DNA from: Thelonectria olida | Lineage: Eukaryota > Ascomycota > Sordariomycetes > Hypocreales > Nectriaceae | Length of the DNA: 64,000 nt | Direction: 5' to 3' | Assembly (NCBI GenBank): GCA_020736575.1 | Contig: JAGPYM010000058.1 | Location: forward strand, 1-64,000 | Shown here: one piece after another, positions 59,063 to 64,000 of the stretch | Layout: each line of letters starts with the position of its first letter | Position numbering within the stretch: the first letter of the stretch is position 1 | The notes under the pieces: model-generated | The model's database searches: none | What the model was told of the DNA's origin: nothing | Seen by the model: only the letters and a program-made list of their open reading frames with translations | Program-made: the position numbers and the translations under genes

Positions 59063-59684
59063 TTTTGGGGCGGAATTGCAGGCTTGAGACGCACGTCTCT
59101 AGTGCCTTTGATTGGGGACCCCGAGGCACCTTGGGGGGGAGTAATAGGCCGCCGAATTCAAGCCTGCCTTAAAGAAAACCTCCCAACTATAGCTGAACCG
59201 GGCTATACATTCCAATAAGATAATGCACCCGTGCATACAGCTGGAATAGTTCAAATCTGGCTCTAAGACTGGGCTGAAGAGAATGGGGTCGCCATCGCCA
59301 ATTTCCCCCCTTATAGCCCTAACCTCAACCCCATCGAAAAAATCTGGCCCCTAATAAAAACCCGGATCATTCAGGCATATCCCGAATTGAATGAGATGCC
59401 TCGAACGGATAGGACTAAACAGCTGCTTGTGCAGGCTGCTATTGAAGCCTGGGAGGGCATTGAAGATAGGGTCCTAGCCAGCCTATGGAAATCAATGCCC
59501 AAGAGGTTGAAGGCCGTGAGAGATGCAAATGGCTGGTACACTAAATACTAATCTATACCAGAAGAAAGTCCTGCCATTTGGCGTTATAATGCTATTTTCG
59601 ATGAATCAATTGACCTTTATTTGGCTGAGAAATATGACTTCAAAGTTCATGTGTTGGGGCGTGGGTGTGGTCATGTATCGAGGA

Positions 59685-59711
59685 CTGCTTGGAACTTTTG
59701 GGGACCCACTG
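59685..59711 (-). repeat. Right terminal inverted repeat of the Tc1-type element
   Basis: Ends GACCCACTG followed by TA; the inverse of 49337-49362 with about three differences. Confidence 0.88.
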
Positions 59712-59766
59712 TACGTCCGCGGTACACATAGGGAATCAGTACGGCGGGCGGGGCATCTTCAATTAA

Positions 59767-60979
59767 AGCCATCTCCTGATCTTATTTCGTTCCTGGTCGA
59801 TGATAGAGCTAGAACTCTCCCGTCACAGTCAGGTCCAGGGTATAGAAGCGCGACCGGTACCCTGCAATATATATCCCGTGTCAGCATTCGAGTGGACGTC
59901 TCCGCTGCTGTTAGCTGACTGCCTCGAGGATAGTGTTACGTGACGCACACAGGGTGGAGTGAGCCCGTGGGAACGCGATCGGCACGGGGCGCGTTTGGTG
60001 TCGCAAACACGGCCCCGCCATCCGCGCCTAGCGTCACATCAAGGCCATACTACGTAGTATGGCGATGTTCTCATTTGACCCCGTCTGAACGACTCTGGAA
60101 TTCGAATCGCCCTGCCTATGCCTACAATACCGTTCCTCGTGGAGCTGCTTGTAGCTATTCGCACGGCCCAGGCCGCGTTGACTGCCTTCTCCCCATCCTC
60201 TTTAGCAATCAGCTGTACACGTTCTTAGTTAGAATACCCGAGATTAAGCCGATGACCTTAAATCCAGATATTATAAACGCGTTTAGAGCAAGAGTCTCCC
60301 TGGCTATGACTTGGGATGTTGCTTGGTTAGGTCTTTCTATCCGGAAATCAAGCACATACGCTCAATAGGATAGGATTTTTAGGGTGCATCTGCAGGGCAC
60401 CTTATGTTCGCCCCCAGCTTATTTGTTGCTGCATTTTGCCTGCGGAGCGAGTGGAGTCGGGCCAATTGGGAAGCGCCGCGTCGATTTATATTCCCACAGC
60501 ATAAACATATAGTGAGATTAAATATACTTTAGAGTAGCGATAGGGTTGCCTGTACGTATAATACTATACTCTCTTGTCGTCTAATGCACTTGATTTATTT
60601 CCTTAACCTATGCGCCCCCACACTTAAATGCGGATAGTATATCCTCTGCCACTTAATAAAGGCATATTGCAAGTTGACAATTTGGTCTATGGATTAAACG
60701 CTGCTTTACGGTCTCCTAAGTACTAGAGCTGCAAGTCTTTAGCTGGAAATATGACGCCTGAAGCCTAGTTTTTAATTTGATTAGGTGGACTATTAGACCT
60801 AACTGAGGCGATGTATGATTGATAGTTGTTCTTATTATAGCTGGAGTAATATTATAATAAATTTAAGTCGAGCTTCTATTTTAATACCAGTTTGCGTTAA
60901 GTATAATTTATAATCTATTAACTATATGTAATTGCATAATAATGCTCTATAGTATGATATAAGTGTTATATTAATATTG
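59767..60979. other. Intergenic DNA downstream of the HET-s homologue
   Basis: The first 600 bp have ordinary GC content, the rest is AT-rich. No gene recognised; the ORF at 59940-60368 has no known domain. It contains an 18-bp perfect palindrome at 60045-60062. Confidence 0.45.
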
Positions 60980-61652
60980 TGTAAAAGCTAGTCTTTATAT
61001 AAGCTTAAATATATAAAATAGAATAACTCAAATATACTTTACCTATTAAGGGAATAAAATTCATTATTAAATCCGCAAAAATATAAGGATTATAATAATA
61101 TATTTTTTACCCTATATACCTTATTAATTATATTTTTATCCAGGATATTTCACTTATTTCCAAATTAGGAAGGCGGACCCACCAGTGCATACCGTTCTTA
61201 CCCTAATAGGCAATACCCGCCCCAATAAGGCATGCAATCCCAAATAGGAAAGCGCGTTGGAACGTATAACAATCCGACGCGCCTCTCAAGTCTTCCACTT
61301 TCAACCAACTATTTAAATAAGAAGGAATGCACTTATATAAGCATTCCAAATACCGTTGGATAGAGGAATGACAGAGTTTTCATCTGATATATGTATCTTT
61401 TACCTAGGGCCAATGGGACCCGACTTATTATATATAAAAGACAAGGGTTTTCCTCCCCTTGTCCAACCTGATCTAATCATCAATATCTACAACGAACCTT
61501 CAACCAATCAGAACCTTCTCTACATCTTTGTGACCACCTTGACTTGCTGATTCTGAATATCCAATCAGAATTTAGATATCTTTACTCCCTATTCCTCCAT
61601 CTGCTCCCAAAGCTTCCAACCTTCATTTTCCACTGCAGCTCTAGCCTTTACA
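60980..61652 (+). mobile_element. Solo LTR of family B
   Basis: 673 bp, ends TGTAAAAGC and GCCTTTACA, target duplication TATTG (60975-60979 and 61653-61657). The left 250 bp are AT-rich, the right part less so. Best preserved terminal motifs of the three copies. Confidence 0.93.
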
Positions 61653-61657
61653 TATTG

Positions 61658-63449
61658 TTATTGTGTAGGGGGACGGCAATACCTAAGTAGCCCTTAGGAA
61701 CTTAATAAATTCCACCTCGATTAAGTTAATAGACCCGCGGGTGCTTAGGCTTGTCTAGTGCCTGGAAGAGGGATTCCTAGAGAACATATATTAGTGATGT
61801 AGGGGGGGGAGGACGGACGTCTACCGACTGTTCGAATTTATAAACCTCTTAATACCGTAATATAAGGGCGAATACTTAGGGGGCAAGCCTAAGTCCTATT
61901 AGTTTATACTAATAGATTTTGGTTGGATCCATGTAATAGATATTATGGAATCCAGTTAAAAGCTTCTTAACCTATCGTCTAGAGGGGAAAGTCTAAAGAA
62001 AATAATAGGCTGAGACTTAAGGCCTGCTTCCTCCCACTTAAAGGCTATAGACTTGTTACTAACTCCATTTGGCCAAGGACTGCTATGTCCAGCTGGCGGA
62101 TTATGCTCTTTAGGGGGGCGAATGGGAGGCAATTGACTATAGGATATTAGGTATCAGTGCATGCTGAAACCAGGCTTAGGAAGATCTATAGTAAACGGGC
62201 GCGCTTAAGTTAGGGTCTGTGGATTAGCATTTGCATTCATTTAGAATATATCCTTAGGCTGTGGCTTCTAATAAGCTGTAATGGCAGAAGTATGTTTTGT
62301 ATGGGCAATTGGTATGTTTTGGGAGGTTGCTGGCTCCTTTTATCTTTCTATAGAAGATATATCCTATAAGCTATAAACCTAATTAATTAGAGCTCTTTTG
62401 GTTATAGAGGGGCGTTTATAGATCACATTCCATACTATTCGGGCTTCTCTTATTACTATGGGTTCGCTTAGTAATGTTTCTTGGGTGGTTTGCATTTATT
62501 AGTGTTGCGCAGATTATGCCATATTCTTCTTCGGACTTGCCGATATAGCATCTTCTCTATTATCTGGTTGGCTGACGGCTGGAAATGTTATCCGAACTAC
62601 ACTCTTATGTGGACCTGCAATTAGTTCTTGCAGGGAATCTCTCGTTATGACTCTACGGTTCTAGTTGCGGGGAGATTGATCTAGATGTCTCTAGAGTAAT
62701 GAAGTGTTATTGACGCTTTATGGCGTATGCTCGGACGAAGCCTCTTCGCGGGGAAAGGTAATATTAACGAGTGGTATTATCATTGGTGTCGCGGCTGTAT
62801 CAGATTGAGAGTTGTCTATTGCCTCCTGGTCCCTTGAAGTCAATAAAGCAGGAGATCCAGGGCTTCGAGCTTGCTCCTCTGTTTTGCGACGGTAAAGGCC
62901 TTATCAGCTATGTTCATATCCATATATTAAACCTCGCGTTGATTCCCATTATGTGCACTTACTATTTTGGTTGATAACGATAGAGTCTCTTGTTCCAGCC
63001 TTGGGAGCAATCTTCTGCTGGCCCGCGCTCTCCCGAGCTTCTAGATAATCTAGGACCTATTGGTTGTGTTCGATAAGATTCTGCGGCTCTAAGGTATTCT
63101 AACCTATTTTCCTTTTGCGTTTCCTGGTGTGGTTAGCAATCGAAGAAAGTGTTATTTTATTACTACTCGCATTGTCGACTATAAAGTGAATGAAGGGAAA
63201 TTTTACGCTTATTATATACCGGGCTGTCTTAGGCTATTTTCCTCTATTTTCGGTTTGTAAATACTGGCTTGTGTGCTGCAAATGATCTGGTTCGTCTAGG
63301 CATAAATTGTTGGAGGTAGTCTCTCGCGCTGTCGTAGAGTGGCGCGAGCCCAGCACCCTAATTATGGATTCGCCGGGGAAAAATGCGTCTGGGCCTTGCG
63401 ATTAGAGTACGAACCGGCCACCAGGCCCGCACTAGAAATGTGGGAAATG
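61658..63449. other. Unrecognised low-coding DNA
   Basis: Moderately AT-rich with G-rich patches and only short ORFs (for example 62771-62974). I recognise no protein, terminal repeat or RNA gene. It may be an old repeat without a relative in this window. Confidence 0.4.
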
Positions 63450-63849
63450 CAAAAGGAGATAATGAATTTCAGTGTTGTGATGTAGAAGAATGGCGCGAGG
63501 GTTTCCAGATAGGTGCAGCCTGGGCTACGACCCTCAGTTTAAATAACTCGTTCACCCTGGATCACTTCGTGAACCAGAGTGAACCACGGACAAGTTCACT
63601 CAAGATCACTCAGTGAACCCCCATGAACCCTTCGAGGATCATTAACATATAACACATTCACTTAGAAAATTAGATAGACACAGTTTCCTCAGCTTTTAAT
63701 ACAACTTGGTTACACTCATCTACTTTAAGCACATCACCAGACGTAATACCGCGCCTTTCACTGCTCAGACCTTAACGCCCTAATCTCTCTGCCAATATAA
63801 ACCTAGAACCCTCTAGTCTTATCCGTTGGGAGTTGACCAGATCGTTACA
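63450..63849 (+). mobile_element. Solo LTR of a third gypsy subfamily
   Basis: The right 250 bp match the R-U5 of the intact gypsy LTR and end CCAGATCGTTACA at 63849. The left end is uncertain (no target duplication found). U3 has its own array of half-sites: GTTCACC 63550, GTGAACC 63569, AGTGAACC 63578, GTTCACT 63594 and AGTGAACC 63612, with CATATAACA following near 63645. The LTR scrap at 22992-23121 belongs to this subfamily by sequence. Confidence 0.75.
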
Positions 63850-64000
63850 ATATCCATTAGGGGTTGGCTCGTAGTATTGCTCCAGTTATTAAACTCAAAG
63901 GAAGCTGGAGGTAACTTGTAGGAAAAGGTTATTTTCTTCCAAGCTAGTATTATACTAAAGACATCCTAAAACTGGGCATTGCTCCCGCAAGAAAACACTC
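63850..64000. other. Window end, no feature recognised
   Basis: The last 150 bp after the LTR; nothing identified. Confidence 0.5.

Larger units (their letters stand above)
49445..59551 (+). pseudogene. Tc1-type transposase, in three pieces
   Basis: Pieces at 49445-49949, 50628-50748 and 59068-59551. The N-terminal part starts MPRSGPNYSP, with a helix-turn-helix and GRPSVLTERN linker, then the first catalytic Asp in IFTDEVTIVRG. The middle piece leads into FWGGIAGLRR. The C-terminal part has LIGDPEAP, DNAPVHTA (second Asp) and PPYSPNLNPIEKIW (Glu), ending NGWYTKY. Counting through one stop, 38 residues separate the second Asp from the Glu, more than the 34 of classic Tc1. At least four stops fit CAA-to-TAA changes. 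The middle piece is hard to read in one frame. Confidence 0.82.
49337..59711 (+). mobile_element. Tc1-type DNA transposon carrying two nested LTR insertions
   Basis: The terminal inverted repeats are 49337-49362 and 59685-59711, both with outer end CAGTGGGTC. They are flanked by the TA duplication typical of Tc1/mariner (49335-49336 and 59712-59713). After removing a solo LTR (49950-50622 plus one CTGCC) and the gypsy element (50749-59062 plus one TTTTG) about 1.38 kb remains, a normal Tc1 size. It inserted into R2 of the HET-s homologue. Confidence 0.9.
48523..59766 (+). pseudogene. het-s: HET-s/HET-S prion homologue (HeLo plus amyloid repeats), split by transposon
   Basis: The coding parts are 48523-49335 and 59713-59766; the rest is the inserted Tc1 element with its nested guests. 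Together they would have about 288 codons, essentially the length known for Podospora HET-s. The N-terminus (MAEVFGTMAGALSVAALFNN) and the following blocks (FEDKDMQPV, KKAAWALYD, LVELEIEEVDDE) are those of the HeLo domain, which perforates membranes once the C-terminal prion domain folds (established for HET-S). R1 lies at about 49195-49260 (core RLRVGNEW). R2 starts near 49290 and is cut after 49335; its second half (core VHIGNQYGG) is at 59716-59763. Stops at 48646 (TAA), 48757 (TAG) and 48763 (TAA) fit C-to-T changes in Gln codons. The gene is dead both by RIP-type nonsense and by insertion. Confidence 0.9.

Noticed and set aside
59940..60368. 142-codon ORF downstream of the HET-s homologue
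   Set aside because: No recognisable domain and a composition shift inside it; likely chance. A GAATTCGAATC stretch near 60100 was considered as a tRNA T-arm but no cloverleaf could be built.
61356..61550. 64-codon ORF in the solo LTR
   Set aside because: It lies wholly inside family B LTR sequence and is interrupted in the other two copies.

Overview
This window is nuclear DNA from a filamentous ascomycete (Pezizomycotina; a Sordariomycete is likely). The evidence is short GT-AG introns of 44-60 bp, a HET-domain gene, NACHT-WD40 and TPR-CHAT genes, a GH18-chitinase accessory region, a LIP-family secreted lipase, chromodomain Ty3/gypsy elements, and large AT-rich tracts whose differences from intact copies are almost only C-to-T and G-to-A. 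That is the signature of repeat-induced point mutation (RIP). I saw no rRNA, tRNA or CRISPR array.

Layout. 1-7857: AT-rich repeat desert with an inverted repeat copy and a RIP-degraded gypsy element truncated in RNase H. 7858-10630: largely unique DNA with a dead P1B-type metal ATPase fragment and a foldback element. 10640-14457: a TPR-CHAT pseudogene facing an NLR fragment. 14438-23550: small hypothetical genes, a truncated Zn2Cys6 regulator, a 274-aa intron-bearing gene, the C-terminal half of a killer-toxin-type chitinase, a secreted protein, and an ORF broken by an LTR scrap. 24018-26080: an intact HET gene. 28059-29337: a secretory lipase with one frameshift. 29915-40295: a solo LTR interrupted by a second RIP-degraded gypsy copy, then a copy of the repeat seen at the left end. 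40386-49335 plus 59713-59766: an allorecognition/cell-death island with a NACHT-WD40 NLR carrying an N-terminal HET-s-type amyloid motif, a second seven-WD-repeat NLR, and, divergent from it, a homologue of the HET-s/HET-S prion protein. All three carry RIP-type nonsense codons. The HET-s homologue is also split inside its second amyloid repeat by a Tc1-type transposon. That transposon was itself hit by a solo LTR (target duplication CTGCC) and by an intact gypsy element (identical 404-bp LTRs, target duplication TTTTG). 59767-64000: AT-rich, mostly unrecognised DNA with two more solo LTRs.

The most unusual item is the gypsy family. Besides gag and pol, joined by a canonical A AAA AAC minus-1 slippery site, the intact element carries an antisense ORF between pol and the 3' LTR. 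It encodes a GAL4-type Zn2Cys6 cluster followed by a coiled coil. The same antisense gene can be recognised in the diverged second copy. Each LTR subfamily has its own array of short inverted half-sites just upstream of the TATA box, while R-U5 is conserved. I propose, as inference, that the element encodes its own LTR-binding regulator, which co-diverges with U3.
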